Origin: CAVQBJ01 sp963724405
GTDB taxonomy: Bacteria; Actinomycetota; Thermoleophilia; Solirubrobacterales; Solirubrobacteraceae
NCBI GenBank assembly: GCA_963724405.1
Contig: CAVRUQ010000003.1
Span: forward strand, 1,550,001-1,614,000
Direction: 5' to 3'
DNA length: 64,000 nt
A program made the translations under genes and the position numbers. Positions within the stretch are counted from its first letter, which is position 1. The number at the start of each line of letters is the position of its first letter. The notes beneath the pieces were generated by a model. It saw only the letters and a program-made list of their open reading frames with translations. It was not told the DNA's origin and did no database searches. This document shows, piece after piece, positions 7,534-15,881 of this stretch.

Positions 7534-8928
7534 GTGCAGGTCACCACCCCGCTACCCCGACCGCCCGCACCGGTTGCGCCGGGTGCGACCCGCGCGGCGC
7601 CGACCCCCGGGCCGTCGCCGCGAACCCGGCGGGCGCTCGCCTGGGCCGGATGCGCCGCGATCATCGTGGGGGTCGCGCTGCTGACCGCCTTCGCCGCGGA
7701 CGCGCCGAGCGTGTACGTGCCGGCGAGCATCCGCGGCGGCTTTCCCGGGTGGCTGGCGGGCCCGTTGCACGGTCTCGGCCTGGGCCGGCTGAGCAACAAC
7801 CGCTTCCAGGACGTCCTGCTGCTCATCTGCGCCGGCTACGGCCTCGTGCTCGCCGCCGGCGACGGGGCGCCGCTGCGCGCCGTCGCCGCCACGATCGTCG
7901 CCGCGCAGCTCATCCTGCTGCTCGGGCCGCCGCTCCTGTCCCAGGACGTCTTCGGCTACCTCAGCTTCGCCCGCCTCGGCGCGCTGCACGGGCTGGACCC
8001 GTACAACCACGCCTCGGCCGCCGTCCCGCTCGATCCGGTCTACCGGTTCCTCGGCTGGCGCACCGTCGACTCCCCGTACGGGCCGGTGTACACGGTCGCC
8101 AGCTACGGGCTCACGCCGCTCGGCGTAAGCGGCGGCCTGTGGGCGCTCAAGGCGATCGCCGTCTCGGCGAGCCTGGCGATGGTCGCGATCGTCGCTCGCA
8201 CCGCGACCGTGATCGGGCGTTCTCCGGCGCGCGCCGCGGCCTTCGTCGGGCTGAACCCGGTGCTGCTCGTGGACGCCGTCGGCGGCTTCCACAACGACAC
8301 GCTGCTCGCGGCGCTGTTCGCGGCCGCCCTGCTGTTCGCCGCGGTGGCCCGCTACGGGCGCGCGGTCGCCGCGCTCGTCGTGGCGATCGGGATCAAGCTG
8401 TCCGCCGGCCTCGTGCTCCCGTTCCTCCTGCTGGCGCCCGAGCGCCGGGACGAGCGGGTCCGCGCGCTCGCGATCGCCGTCACCGGCCTGGCGCTGATCG
8501 CGCTCCTGGCCGCGATCGGCTTCGGCGGCCACGCGTTCGCGTTCGCGAACTCGATCCAGGGCGAGCAGCAGATGGTCGCCACCCATGCCGTCCCGAACGA
8601 GCTCGCCCGCCTGTTCGGCCTCCCGACGGTGCTCAAGCTCCCGACCTGGTGGCGGGACCTGTTCGTCGCGGGCTTCATCGCCGTGTTCGCCGCCGGCCTG
8701 TGGCGGACGGCGCACGGCGGCGACTGGCGCGCGGCGGCCGCCTGGTCGACGGTCGCGCTGATCGTGGCGACGGCGTGGCTGCTCCCCTGGTACGTGATCT
8801 GGGTGCTCCCGTTCGCGGCGCTCGTCGACGATCGCCGCCTGCGCGTGGCCGTCCTTGCCCTCTGCGCCTACGCGGTCCTCATCCGCCTGCCCGCCGCGTC
8901 CTCGCTGCTCGGCGGGCGCCGCAGCTGA
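7534..8928 (+). CDS. GT-C membrane mannosyltransferase (MptA/MptB or GT87-like)
   Basis: This protein has about 464 residues and a dozen hydrophobic helices. The first lumenal/periplasmic loop carries the acidic motif of GT-C polyprenyl-phosphate-sugar-dependent transferases (LLSQDVFGYLSFARLG), followed by LDPYNH and DSPYGPVYT, as in the actinobacterial polyprenol-phosphomannose-dependent alpha-mannosyltransferases. It probably extends a lipid-linked mannan outside the membrane. GTG 7534 is preferred because the protein then starts just before a short proline-rich cytoplasmic tail; an upstream in-frame ATG at 7474 would add 20 unlikely residues. It converges on the GH-A gene with a 22-bp gap. 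Confidence 0.75.
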   Translation: MQVTTPLPRPPAPVAPGATRAAPTPGPSPRTRRALAWAGCAAIIVGVALLTAFAADAPSVYVPASIRGGFPGWLAGPLHGLGLGRLSNNRFQDVLLLICAGYGLVLAAGDGAPLRAVAATIVAAQLILLLGPPLLSQDVFGYLSFARLGALHGLDPYNHASAAVPLDPVYRFLGWRTVDSPYGPVYTVASYGLTPLGVSGGLWALKAIAVSASLAMVAIVARTATVIGRSPARAAAFVGLNPVLLVDAVGGFHNDTLLAALFAAALLFAAVARYGRAVAALVVAIGIKLSAGLVLPFLLLAPERRDERVRALAIAVTGLALIALLAAIGFGGHAFAFANSIQGEQQMVATHAVPNELARLFGLPTVLKLPTWWRDLFVAGFIAVFAAGLWRTAHGGDWRAAAAWSTVALIVATAWLLPWYVIWVLPFAALVDDRRLRVAVLALCAYAVLIRLPAASSLLGGRRS

Positions 8929-8950
8929 TCGGCGTCCGCCGGCGTCCGCT

Positions 8951-10238
8951 TCAGCAGGCGATGTTCAGGATCGCGCCGCGTCCGCGCCTGATCGTCGCGT
9001 GCTGCGCCGAGCACGGCGCGGTCGTCCCGGCGGGCGCGCCGAGCGGAGTGAGCGACCCCGGGTCCGGCACCGGCGCGAGCGACCGCAGGGCCGCCAGCGT
9101 GTAGTGGCCCGGGACGACCGCGAACGCGAAGCGCTGCCCGGCCCCGAGTATCTCCGTCTGCGCGACGCGGCCGCTCGCGGCGTCGCGCAGCTGGACCGTG
9201 CCGGCGAGCGGGCCGGCCGGCGAAGCCGCGGGCCCGCCGGGCCCGAACAGCCCGCCGGCGATGATCGTTCCGCCGGTCGCCGAGCAGGGCGGCCGCCGTC
9301 GCCGTCGTCAGCGTCGACTGCGGCAGCGCAGCGACGACGCGCACGAACGTCGAGAAGGCCGGGCGCGCGGCGAACCCCGGCTCGGGTCCGAGCAGACCGG
9401 AGTCCCAGCTCTGCCTCGCGCCCGGACCGGCGTTCCACTGGTACAGGTAGACGCGCGTGATGCGCCGGCTGAGACGCGCGAGCCGGTTGAAGATGAACGC
9501 GGTGACCCGGGCGGCGTGGGCCGGACTCTGCGGAAAGTCCGCGCTTGAGTGGTTGTGGCGCGCGACGACGCCGCCCGTCTCGGTGAACCAGATCTCGCTG
9601 CGTGTGGCGCGCAGCAGCGACAGCGTCGAGGAGACCTGCAGGCGGTTGGCGCCGAGGTAGTTGTGCAGCCCCCAGATCGCCGGCTGCCCGCCGAGGGCGC
9701 GGTCGAAGCCCCGCACCCAGGCGATCATGCCCGGCTCGTCGAGCAGCTCGGCGCCGAGCACGGTGCACGATCGACACGTCTGACGCAGGGCACGGTAGTA
9801 GCTCGCGACGAGCGCCGGCCGGTGGCAGGTCGGCTCGCCGCAGTGGTTCGCCTCGTTCCAGGTGGCGAAGTCGTGCACCCAGGGGTAGCGGGCGCGGAAG
9901 ATCCGGAACTGGTGGGCGAGCGCGCCCGGCGTCGGGAGCGAGTGCCCGCGCTGACTCGGAAAGTGGTGGTCGAAGCTGATGAGCGGCGAGACGCCGTCGG
10001 CCTTCGCCGCGCGCAGCCACCGATCGAGCGCCCGCGTCTGGGCGCGGTTGTCGAAGACGTCCCAGGCCACGCTCAGGCGGGCCGCGCGGATCCCGAGCGC
10101 GACGAAGCGCGGGTCGTTGAACACGTCGGGGGTCTGCTCGGCGATGCCGACCACGAGCGCGCCGGCCGACGCGGGCGCGGCGAGGGCGAACACGAGCGCG
10201 AACAGCGCGAGGAGCGAGCGGCGGCGGGGGCGGGGCAT
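8951..10238 (-). CDS. Secreted GH-A clan glycoside hydrolase, frameshifted as sequenced
   Basis: An N-terminal signal peptide (residues 1-26, with ALFALVFALAAPASA) is followed by a TIM-barrel hydrolase. The acid/base glutamate lies in TWNEANH (Glu129) and the nucleophile in WFTETGG (Glu220), the spacing of clan GH-A (GH5/GH39-like). Near 9280-9310 the frame breaks. The next frame continues coherently as TGGTIIAGGLFGPGG and QRFAFAVVPGHYTLAA, a carboxypeptidase-regulatory/beta-sandwich-like C-terminus, to a TGA at 8951. The span of 1288 nt is one base more than a multiple of three, so one inserted base explains everything and gives 428 residues. The corrected stop leaves a 22-bp gap to the facing gene, whereas the uncorrected frame would overlap it. 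Substrate unknown. Confidence 0.75.
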
Positions 10239-10275
10239 TTGTAGGAGACGGACGGGCGAGGCGAAAGTCGCGGCC

Positions 10276-11574
10276 TCAGCCGCCGACCTCCGGCCGCGCG
10301 GGCGCGCGGGGCACCGCGCGTCGCTCGCCGGTGGCGACGCTGCGCTCCTCGCCGACCGCCCGTCCGACGACGACGTCGTACTCCCCCGTCTCGAAGTCGC
10401 TCGTGACGTGGTGCTCGATCTCGGCCGGGGTCGCGTCGGGGCGCAGGCGACGCAGGCGGATCGCATCGAGGCGCCGGAACTTGAGGATCTCGAGCACGTA
10501 TACGAGGTACACGCTCGCGGCGGCCACGAGCAGCCCGATCCCGAGCATCACGAGCGACCAGCCGAGCGCGTAGTGCCCGTGGTGGTCGCTGTAGGGGACG
10601 AACCGCAGCGCGAGCGCGAGGCCGGCGAGCATCAGCGTCCATGTGTACATGTAGACGAGCGTCTTGCGTCGACTGAAGCCGATCCGCGCGAGGCGGTGGT
10701 GGAAGTGCTCGCTGTCGGCGCGGTAGACGGGCTGCTGGTACTTCAGGCGCTTGAGCACGACGAACGTCGTATCCAGGAACGGCACCGCGAGCAGGATGAG
10801 CGGCAGCACGAACGAGACGACGACCTCGGTCTTCACGGCGGCGTCGACGCACACGACGCCCATCAGCAGACCGAGCAGGTTCGAGCCGCAGTCGCCCATG
10901 AAGGTGCGCGCCGGCTTGTCGGCGCGCGGGAAGTTGTGAACAAGGAAACCGAGGGCGGCTCCCGCGGTGAGCGCCGACAGGACCCCGGCGGCGGCGTTGC
11001 CGAGGTCGAAGGCGATGATCGTGAAGGCGAGACCGACGATCGCGCACAGGCCGGCCGCGAGCCCGTCGACGCCGTCGGAGAAGTTGACGACGTTCATCAT
11101 CGCGACCAGCCCGATCACGGTCAGCCACGTCCCGGCGTGCGGGAAGCTCACGTGCCCGATGAACGGCAGCGTGATGAAGCGGACCCAGACTCCCGCGTCC
11201 ACGGCGATCGTCGCCGCCCCGACCTGGCCGGCGAGCTTCAAGACCGGATGCAGGTCGAAGCGGTCGTCGAGCGCCCCGACGACCGTGATCACCGCGGCGG
11301 CGAGCAGCACCTCGTGGTAGTTGGTGCCGTTCGCCCCGTGCGAGCCGTACCAGACGCCCTTGGGCAGCCACAGCCAGCCGGCGACGAATGTTCCGGCGAA
11401 GATGGCCAGGCCGCCGAGCAGTGGTGTCGCGTGATCGGACAGCCCGCGCTCGCGGGGCTGGTCGACGACGCCCAGCCGGGTGGCCAGGCGCATCGTCAAC
11501 GGAGTGCACAGGACCGTCACGATCGCGGCCGCGAGGAACGCGTACAGCGCGTGGAGCTCGTTGGGATACCGCAT
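10276..11574 (-). CDS. WecA/TagO/MraY-type polyprenyl-phosphate glycosyl-1-phosphate transferase
   Basis: This 432-residue membrane enzyme transfers a sugar-1-phosphate (probably GlcNAc-1-P from UDP-GlcNAc) to polyprenyl phosphate, the first step of a wall polymer. The expected motifs are present: the catalytic aspartates ALDDRFDL (Asp103/104), VNFSDGVDGLA near 163, FMGDCGSNLLG near 235, and the histidine-rich loop EHFHHRL near 302. The absence of an MraY-specific wall-cluster context favours a WecA/TagO role. The C-terminal 60 residues are hydrophilic and charged. The start is ATG 11574 with a strong GGGAGG four bases upstream. A TAGACTGATCGC promoter element lies 115 bp upstream. Confidence 0.88.
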   Translation of the reverse strand: MRYPNELHALYAFLAAAIVTVLCTPLTMRLATRLGVVDQPRERGLSDHATPLLGGLAIFAGTFVAGWLWLPKGVWYGSHGANGTNYHEVLLAAAVITVVGALDDRFDLHPVLKLAGQVGAATIAVDAGVWVRFITLPFIGHVSFPHAGTWLTVIGLVAMMNVVNFSDGVDGLAAGLCAIVGLAFTIIAFDLGNAAAGVLSALTAGAALGFLVHNFPRADKPARTFMGDCGSNLLGLLMGVVCVDAAVKTEVVVSFVLPLILLAVPFLDTTFVVLKRLKYQQPVYRADSEHFHHRLARIGFSRRKTLVYMYTWTLMLAGLALALRFVPYSDHHGHYALGWSLVMLGIGLLVAAASVYLVYVLEILKFRRLDAIRLRRLRPDATPAEIEHHVTSDFETGEYDVVVGRAVGEERSVATGERRAVPRAPARPEVGG

Positions 11575-11683
11575 GGTGCCTCCCGACAGGATCGCAGGAG
11601 TCTCGCTTCCTTACGGCGAGGGCCCGACCGAACCGCCTTCGACGCGGCGAGTCGGGTCCCTGCTCGGCGACCGTCTGTGCTCG

Positions 11684-11695
11684 GCGATCAGTCTA
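11684..11695 (-). promoter_or_regulatory. -10 element of the WecA-like gene (TAGACTGATCGC)
   Basis: TAGACT on the minus strand (11695-11690) is followed by GATCGC. The same 12-base string, with A or G at the third base, also sits immediately upstream of prfA and rpmE. Here it would give a leader of about 110 nt that ends in a good Shine-Dalgarno sequence. Confidence 0.45.
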
Positions 11696-11733
11696 CGCGC
11701 CGCCGCAGCGGAGCAGCGCCGCGCGGGCGGTGG

Positions 11734-13038
11734 CTACGCCGGGCTCGCCGCAGCCGGGCGCGACAGGTGCTCGTACAGCGGGTAGCGTTCGACGAGCGCC
11801 GCGACCCGCTCGGCGAGCTCGGCGGCGCGCTCCTCGAAGCCGGGCACGAGCGCGGCGGCCACGATCTCGCCGACCTCGACGAAGTCGTCGTGCTCGAAGC
11901 CGCGCGTCGCGAGCGCCGGCGTGCCGATGCGCAGGCCGGAGGCCTCCATCGGGGGACGCGGGTCGAACGGCACGGCGTTGCGGTTGACGGTGATGCCGAT
12001 GTCGTGCAGGCGATCCTCGGCCTGGCGGCCCGTCAGCTCGCCGTCGGCGTCGCGCAGGTCGACGAGCGCGAGGTGCACGTCGGTTCCGCCGGTGAGCACG
12101 TTGACGCCGTGACCGGCGTCAACGAGCGCCTGCGCGACCGCGCGGGCGCCGTCGACCGTGCGGCGCTGGCGCTCGGCGAACAGCTCGGAGGCGGCGATCC
12201 GCAGCGCGACCGCCTTGGCCGCGATGACGTGCTCGAGCGGCCCGCCCTGCTGGCCCGGGAAGACGGCCGAGTCGATCTTCTTGGCGTACTCCTCGCGAGC
12301 GAGGATGATGCCGGCGCGCGGGCCGCCGAGCGTCTTGTGCGTCGTCGTCGTGACGACGTCGGCGTACGGCACCGGGCTCGGGTGCAGGCCGGCGGCCACC
12401 AGGCCGGCGAAGTGCGCCATGTCGACCATCAGCAGCGCCCCGACCTCGTCGGCGATCTCGCGGAAGCGCGGGAAGTCGAGCTGGCGCGGATACGCAGACC
12501 ACCCGGCCAGCAGCAGCTTGGGCCGTCGCTCGCGGGCGATGCGGGCGACCTCGTCCATGTCGATGAGGCTGCTCTCGCGGTCGACCTCGTACGGCGCGAT
12601 GTCGTACAGGCGTCCCGAGACGTTGATCTTCATGCCGTGCGTGAGGTGCCCGCCGTGCGCGAGCGACAGGCCCATGATCGTGTCGCCGGGCGTGAGCAGC
12701 GCGTGATAGGCAGCGGTGTTGGCCTGCGCGCCCGAGTGCGGCTGGACGTTCGCGTGCTCGGCCCCGAACAGGCTCTTCGCGCGGTCGATGGCGAGCTGCT
12801 CGACGACGTCGACCCACTCGCAGCCGCCGTAGTAGCGGCGGCCGGGATAGCCCTCGGCGTACTTGTTGGTCAGCACCGAGCCCTGGCATTCGAGCACGGC
12901 CTGGGGCACGAAGTTCTCCGAGGCGATCATCTCGAGCGTGCGCTGCTGGCGCTCGAGCTCGCCGCGCACGGCGTCGGCGACCTCCGGGTCGACCTCGGCC
13001 AGGGGTCGATTGAAGTAATCGGGGCGCAGGTCGGACAC
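11734..13038 (-). CDS. glyA: Serine hydroxymethyltransferase
   Basis: This PLP enzyme interconverts serine plus tetrahydrofolate and glycine plus 5,10-methylene-THF, feeding one-carbon units to purines and thymidylate. It has 434 residues. Hallmarks are IASENFVP near 38-45, NKYAEGYPG near 58-66, and the PLP lysine in VVTTTTHKTLGGPRAG (Lys235). GTG 13038 is the start: the protein then begins SDLRPDYFNRPLAEVDPE as homologues do, and GAAGGAGA sits about 8 bp upstream. A ZTP riboswitch occupies the leader, linking expression to the purine/folate alarmone. The gene follows tsaC in a prfA-prmC-tsaC-glyA run. Confidence 0.97.
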   Translation of the reverse strand: MSDLRPDYFNRPLAEVDPEVADAVRGELERQQRTLEMIASENFVPQAVLECQGSVLTNKYAEGYPGRRYYGGCEWVDVVEQLAIDRAKSLFGAEHANVQPHSGAQANTAAYHALLTPGDTIMGLSLAHGGHLTHGMKINVSGRLYDIAPYEVDRESSLIDMDEVARIARERRPKLLLAGWSAYPRQLDFPRFREIADEVGALLMVDMAHFAGLVAAGLHPSPVPYADVVTTTTHKTLGGPRAGIILAREEYAKKIDSAVFPGQQGGPLEHVIAAKAVALRIAASELFAERQRRTVDGARAVAQALVDAGHGVNVLTGGTDVHLALVDLRDADGELTGRQAEDRLHDIGITVNRNAVPFDPRPPMEASGLRIGTPALATRGFEHDDFVEVGEIVAAALVPGFEERAAELAERVAALVERYPLYEHLSRPAAASPA

Positions 13039-13061
13039 GACGCATCTCCTTCGGGCGGACG

Positions 13062-13152
13062 ACAAACGGGATGCCCAGGCGCGCGGCGGTGCGGCGACCG
13101 TCGCTTCCCCGTGGTCGTTTCCACGAAATAGGCGCCAGTAACGACGGCCAGA
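13062..13152 (-). promoter_or_regulatory. ZTP (pfl motif) riboswitch controlling glyA
   Basis: The leader between the tsaC stop and the glyA start contains the conserved pieces of the pfl RNA in order. They are a P1 strand CCGTCG followed by TTACTGGCG, the hairpin region CGTGGAAACGACCACG, then GGGGAAGCGACGG closing P1 (CCGTCG with CGACGG), a variable linker, and the 3' pseudoknot part CCGCC...CGCCTGGGCA. Known pfl RNAs bind ZTP/ZMP and regulate one-carbon and purine genes, glyA being a frequent partner. The expression platform would be the 30 nt before the GAAGGAGA ribosome-binding site, so translational control is plausible. This is recognised by eye; a covariance search was not run. Confidence 0.88.
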
Positions 13153-13160
13153 CGAGGCTA

Positions 13161-13790
13161 TCAGGCGCCGCCGCCGCTGCCCAGCGCCTGCGCGACGGCC
13201 GCACGCGACAGCGCGCCCTCGCGCAGGATCGCGAAGCGGCCCTCCGCGGCGAACGCGCGCAGGTCGAGGACGGTGGAGGCCGTCCCGGGCCGCTCGCCGC
13301 CGTCGAGCACGAGGTCCACGCCCGCCCGCAGACCCGGGTCGACGTCGGCCAGGCGTCGCGCGTCGGGCTCCCCGGAGCGGTTCGCACTCGACTGCAGCAG
13401 CGGCCGCGAGAGCGCGCGCAACGGGGCCAGCGCACCGTCGAGCACCGGGACCCGCAGACCGAGCGTGCCGGGCTCGGGACCGCAGGCGAGCGGGTAGCGG
13501 CGGCCCCGGTTGGGCAGCAGCAGCGTCACCGGGCCCGGCAGCAGCGCCGCCGCGGCCTCGCGCTCGGCGTCGGTCAGCTCGGGCAGCGCCCGCCAGGCGT
13601 GCGCCGCCGACGTGAACAGCACCGCGGCGGGCTGCTGAGGCGGACGGCCCTTGAGCTCGTACAGCCGCGCGACGGCGGCGGGCTGCTCGGGGTCGCAGGC
13701 CAGGCCGTAGACGGTGTCGGCCGGGAACAGCGCGATGCCGCCCGCGGCGAGGCATTCGGCCAGGCGCTCGGCGTCGGCGGCGCGGAGCAC
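13161..13790 (-). CDS. tsaC: Threonylcarbamoyl-AMP synthase (Sua5/YciO/YrdC family)
   Basis: This 209-residue protein makes threonylcarbamoyl-AMP from threonine, bicarbonate and ATP for t6A37 tRNA modification. Family motifs include GGIALFPADTVYGLACDP at residues 17-34, the KGRPPQQP loop for ATP/carbamoyl binding (47-54), LLPGPVTLLLP near 83, and SRPLLQSSANRSGEP near 128-142. It lacks the C-terminal Sua5 domain, so it is the short TsaC type. The start is GTG 13790, 10 bp after the prmC stop. The neighbours prmC and prfA are the common bacterial partners, forming a translation-quality operon. Confidence 0.93.
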   Translation of the reverse strand: MLRAADAERLAECLAAGGIALFPADTVYGLACDPEQPAAVARLYELKGRPPQQPAAVLFTSAAHAWRALPELTDAEREAAAALLPGPVTLLLPNRGRRYPLACGPEPGTLGLRVPVLDGALAPLRALSRPLLQSSANRSGEPDARRLADVDPGLRAGVDLVLDGGERPGTASTVLDLRAFAAEGRFAILREGALSRAAVAQALGSGGGA

Positions 13791-13800
13791 CGGCGTCGCC

Positions 13801-14655
13801 TCAGCGCTCGGCCACGACGACGCGCTCGATCCCGGCGAGGTCGCGCTCGCGCCGGATCGTCGTGAAGCCGGCGGCGGCGGTCAGGCGCTCGACGTCGTCG
13901 GCCTGACCGGCCCCGACCTCGACGGCGAGCAGGCGCACCCCGACGCGCGCCGCGGCCTGCGCGACGAGCCGGCGCAGCACGTCGAGGCCGTCCGGTCCGG
14001 CGTACAGGGCCAGCGCCGGCTCGTGGCGGGCGATCTCGGGCTCGAGCGCGGCGCGGTCGCCCTCGGCCACGTACGGCGGATTGGAGAGCACCGCTTCGAC
14101 CGGCTCGCCCTCGAGTCCGGCAAGCAGGTCGGCCTCCAGGAGGCGGACGTCGAGGCGCAGGCGCTCGGCGTTCGCGCGGGCCACGGCGAGCGCCTCCGGG
14201 CTGACGTCGCTGGCGAGGACGTCGAGATCGGGCCGCTCGGCCTTCAACGCGAGCGCGATCGCGCCGCTGCCGGTGCCGACGTCGAGAACCCTCGTTCCCG
14301 GCGCGAGGCCGAGACCGACCTCGACGAGCAGCTCCGTCTCGGGCCGGGGCACGAGCACGCGGCCGTCGAGGAGCAGCTCGATCCCGCGGAAGCCGCGCCG
14401 TCCGAGGATGTAGGCGATCGGCTCGCGCCCCTGCGCGCGACGGCGCACCGCCTCCTGCAGCGCCCGCACGGCCGGCCCGCTCACCTGCAGGTCGTCGTCG
14501 ATGAGCAGCCGCTCGCGCCCGACGCCGAGCGCGTCGGCGACGAGCAACTCGGCGTCGAGGCGCGGGGTCGGCGATCCCGCGGCGCCGATCGCCGTGGCCG
14601 CGCTGCGCACGGCCTCGCGCGCCGGGGTGCCGGTGAACGGGGACCCGCGCGGCAC
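13801..14655 (-). CDS. prmC: Release factor glutamine methyltransferase
   Basis: This SAM-dependent enzyme methylates the GGQ glutamine of release factors RF1/RF2. It has an N-terminal helical domain (TPRLDAELLVA near 29-40) and a Rossmann domain with the SAM loop VLDVGTGSGAIAL at 123-135 and the catalytic SNPPYV at 191-196. GTG 14655 is preferred over an in-frame ATG at 14712 because the latter would overlap prfA by about 50 bp. With GTG the gene starts 4 bp after the prfA stop, and the 284-residue length is normal. Confidence 0.95.
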   Translation of the reverse strand: MPRGSPFTGTPAREAVRSAATAIGAAGSPTPRLDAELLVADALGVGRERLLIDDDLQVSGPAVRALQEAVRRRAQGREPIAYILGRRGFRGIELLLDGRVLVPRPETELLVEVGLGLAPGTRVLDVGTGSGAIALALKAERPDLDVLASDVSPEALAVARANAERLRLDVRLLEADLLAGLEGEPVEAVLSNPPYVAEGDRAALEPEIARHEPALALYAGPDGLDVLRRLVAQAAARVGVRLLAVEVGAGQADDVERLTAAAGFTTIRRERDLAGIERVVVAER

Positions 14656-14659
14656 CCGC

Positions 14660-15706
14660 TCAGGCGTGGGCCTGCTCGAGGCGGCGACGCTTCTCATCGG
14701 ACGCGAGCGCATCCGTGAACTCGTCGAGCTCCCCGGCGAGCACCTGGTCGAGGTTGTGCGCCGTCAGCTTGATCCGATGGTCGGTCACGCGCCGCTCGCC
14801 GTAGTTGTAGGTGCGGATCTTCTCGGCGCGGTCGCCGCTGCCGACCTGCGAGCGCCGGTCGGCCGCCAGCTCGGCCTGCTGCTCGGCCAGCGCGCGTTCG
14901 TACAGCCGCGCGCGCAGCACGCGCAGCGCCTTCTCGCGGTTCTGCAGCTGCGACTTCTCATCCTGCATCGAGACGACGATCCCGCTCGGCTTGTGCGTGA
15001 TGCGCACGGCCGAGTCGGTGGTGTTCACCGACTGCCCGCCCGGACCCGAGGAACGGTACACGTCGATCTGCAGGTCGTTGGGGTCGACCTCGACATCGAC
15101 GTCCTCGGCCTCGGGCAGCACGGCGACCGTGGCCGTCGAGGTGTGGATCCGCCCCTGGGACTCGGTGACCGGCACCCGCTGCACGCGGTGCGTGCCGCCC
15201 TCGTACTTGAACACCGAATACGCGCCGTCGCCCTTCACGGCGAACGTGTACTTGCCGTCGCCGACGTCGAGCGCCTCGGTCCCGAAGCCGAGTCGCTCGG
15301 CGTACTTGGAGAGCATGCGGTACAGGTCGCCCGCCCAGAGGCCGGCCTCCTCGCCGCCCGCGCCGCCCTGGATCTCGATGATGACGTTCTTGTCGTCGGC
15401 CGGATCGCGCTCGACCATCGCCAGGCGGATCTCCTCCTCGAGCTCCTCGACGCGGGCGCGGGCCTCGGTGAGCATCTCGCGCACCTCGGCGTCGTCTCCG
15501 TCCTCGCTGATGAGCTCCTCCGCGCCGGCGGCATCGTCCATCGCCCGGCGCCAATCCGCCGCGAGCCTGGCCGCCGGCTCGAGCTGGCGGTAGGCGCGCC
15601 CGACCTCGGCGTAGCGCACGCGGTCGCCGATGACCGCGGGGTCGGTCATCTGCGCCGACAGCTCGGCGAACCGGGCCTCGATCTGCTCGACGAGTTGCTC
15701 GATCAT
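14660..15706 (-). CDS. prfA: Peptide chain release factor 1
   Basis: RF1 recognises UAA and UAG and triggers peptide release. In 348 residues it has the codon-recognition tripeptide Pro-Val-Thr in RVQRVPVTESQGRIHTS (179-181) and the catalytic GGQ at 223-225 in SSGPGGQSVNTTDSAVR. The target glutamine of the adjacent prmC product is Gln225. The start is ATG 15706. A TAGACT -10 box ends 9 nt upstream, implying a very short or absent leader. Confidence 0.97.
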   Translation of the reverse strand: MIEQLVEQIEARFAELSAQMTDPAVIGDRVRYAEVGRAYRQLEPAARLAADWRRAMDDAAGAEELISEDGDDAEVREMLTEARARVEELEEEIRLAMVERDPADDKNVIIEIQGGAGGEEAGLWAGDLYRMLSKYAERLGFGTEALDVGDGKYTFAVKGDGAYSVFKYEGGTHRVQRVPVTESQGRIHTSTATVAVLPEAEDVDVEVDPNDLQIDVYRSSGPGGQSVNTTDSAVRITHKPSGIVVSMQDEKSQLQNREKALRVLRARLYERALAEQQAELAADRRSQVGSGDRAEKIRTYNYGERRVTDHRIKLTAHNLDQVLAGELDEFTDALASDEKRRRLEQAHA

Positions 15707-15709
15707 CTC

Positions 15710-15721
15710 GCGATCAGTCTA
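15710..15721 (-). promoter_or_regulatory. -10 element of prfA (TAGACTGATCGC)
   Basis: TAGACT at 15721-15716 on the minus strand lies 9 nt before the prfA ATG. This leaves room for at most two or three transcribed bases, so transcription probably begins at or next to the start codon. It is identical in 11 of 12 positions to the element before rpmE. Confidence 0.5.
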
Positions 15722-15881
15722 TGGCGAGCCCGCGCCGCCGCCGCCGCTGAGACGCTGCCGGCACCGTCTCCCCTCCGAGCCGGTTAGTCTTTCGCACCGC
15801 CGGGGATCGTCCGGCGTCTCGCGGCCCCTCTCCCCTGTGAACTCGGTTCTCATCCTCTCTCGCGCGCTCGTGCCGGCCGTC

